Assembly: GCA_002255025.1 (NCBI GenBank)
Contig: NJEJ01000081.1
Span: 1 to 5,216 of the forward strand
Length of the DNA stretch: 5,216 nucleotides
From: Candidatus Bathyarchaeota archaeon ex4484_135
GTDB lineage: Archaea; Thermoproteota; Bathyarchaeia; EX4484-135
Direction of reading: 5' to 3'
Positions 5,105 through 5,216 of this stretch are shown here, in pieces. Each line of letters starts with the position of its first letter. The first letter of the stretch is position 1. Below the pieces are notes generated by a model. That model was not told where the DNA came from. It ran no database searches and was given only the letters and a program-made list of their open reading frames with translations. A program made the position numbers and the translations under genes.

Positions 5105-5165
5105 CCGATGAAGAAGGCACGAGCTACCTGACGCATGCTGAGTGCCGTCGCCTCGAGGCCCCTCA
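5105..5165 (+). ncRNA. Weak candidate C/D box guide RNA
   Basis: In order: a degenerate C box (CCGATGA, 5105-5111), a 16-base spacer, a perfect D' box (CTGA, 5128-5131), three bases, and a C' box matching six of seven positions (ATGCTGA, 5135-5141). The ten bases GGCACGAGCT (5116-5125), starting two bases before D', are complementary to AGCTCGTGCC, part of a strongly conserved stretch of archaeal 16S rRNA (near E. coli 1067-1076, from memory). By the D+5 rule the target would be the C in AGC, about position 1069. Against it: no proper final D box is present (only TCGA at 5153 or CTCA at 5162), the C box lacks its first two bases and a clean terminal stem is not seen. The 3' limit is a guess. 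Confidence 0.2.
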
Positions 5166-5201
5166 GGCATCTCTCGCCTGCCTTCAGCTAGGTATGCCAG
5201 G

Positions 5202-5216
5202 GCAAAGTTTATAAAC
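5202..5216 (+). promoter_or_regulatory. BRE/TATA promoter of a gene beyond the window
   Basis: GCAAAGTTTATAAAC closely matches an archaeal BRE (CAAAG) followed by a TATA box (TTTATAAA). The TATA core GTTTATAAAC is palindromic, so direction depends on the BRE: the A-rich side seen here lies to the left, which favours rightward transcription with a start about 25 bases past the window edge. The other flank cannot be seen. Confidence 0.6.

Noticed and set aside
5017..5214. Short plus-strand frame overlapping the lplA end and running to the window edge
   Set aside because: It begins inside lplA in another frame, has no ribosome site, and runs through the terminator hairpin and the following promoter element; no domain is recognisable.
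1..5216. CRISPR array, tRNA, insertion-sequence ends or integrase attachment site
   Set aside because: No spaced direct repeats, cloverleaf-like sequence, transposase motif or terminal inverted repeats were seen; the only tandem repeats are the in-frame coiled-coil units.

Overview
The window looks like chromosomal DNA of a thermophilic archaeon, probably of the Thermoproteota (crenarchaeal) side. The reasons are TATA-type promoters placed about 28-30 bases before start codons (leaderless layout), TTG starts beside a Shine-Dalgarno sequence, heavy use of AGG (Arg) and ATA (Ile) codons in GC-rich genes, and a coiled-coil/nuclease family (DUF3782/COG5493-like) that is typical of these archaea. 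This placement is inference; there is no rRNA gene in the window.

Layout. Bases 1-366 are the 3' end of a polyferredoxin electron-transfer subunit, followed by a T-rich terminator and a new promoter. A rightward, tightly packed unit follows: a 168-residue protein of unknown function (437-943), a nitrilase-superfamily protein that has lost the segment carrying the catalytic lysine (968-1714), and a radical SAM protein with a CxxxCxxC cluster and a second CxxC near its C-terminus (1717-2709). On the opposite strand is a damaged gene: an N-terminal coiled coil built on 18-residue repeats (2815-3276) and, in another frame, the 40-residue C-terminal end of what appears to be the same nuclease-like family (2706-2828). 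The middle, where the catalytic residues should lie, is missing. Next on the minus strand is a second radical SAM protein (3332-4210), divergent from a lipoate-protein ligase A-type gene (4250-5068). The last 148 bases hold a hairpin with a T-tract, a weak candidate C/D box RNA and a good BRE/TATA element pointing out of the window.

How the genes work together. Two different biotin-synthase-like radical SAM proteins next to an LplA-type ligase match the archaeal LipS1/LipS2 route to lipoate, in which a ligase attaches octanoate or lipoate to a carrier protein and the radical SAM pair inserts two sulfurs. No classical LipA or LipB is visible. The nitrilase-like protein and the 168-residue protein lie directly upstream of one of the pair and may belong to the system, but that is inferred only from position. 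The clearest oddities are the lysine-less nitrilase, the internally deleted coiled-coil gene, and the divergent pair of interleaved promoters between the second radical SAM gene and lplA.
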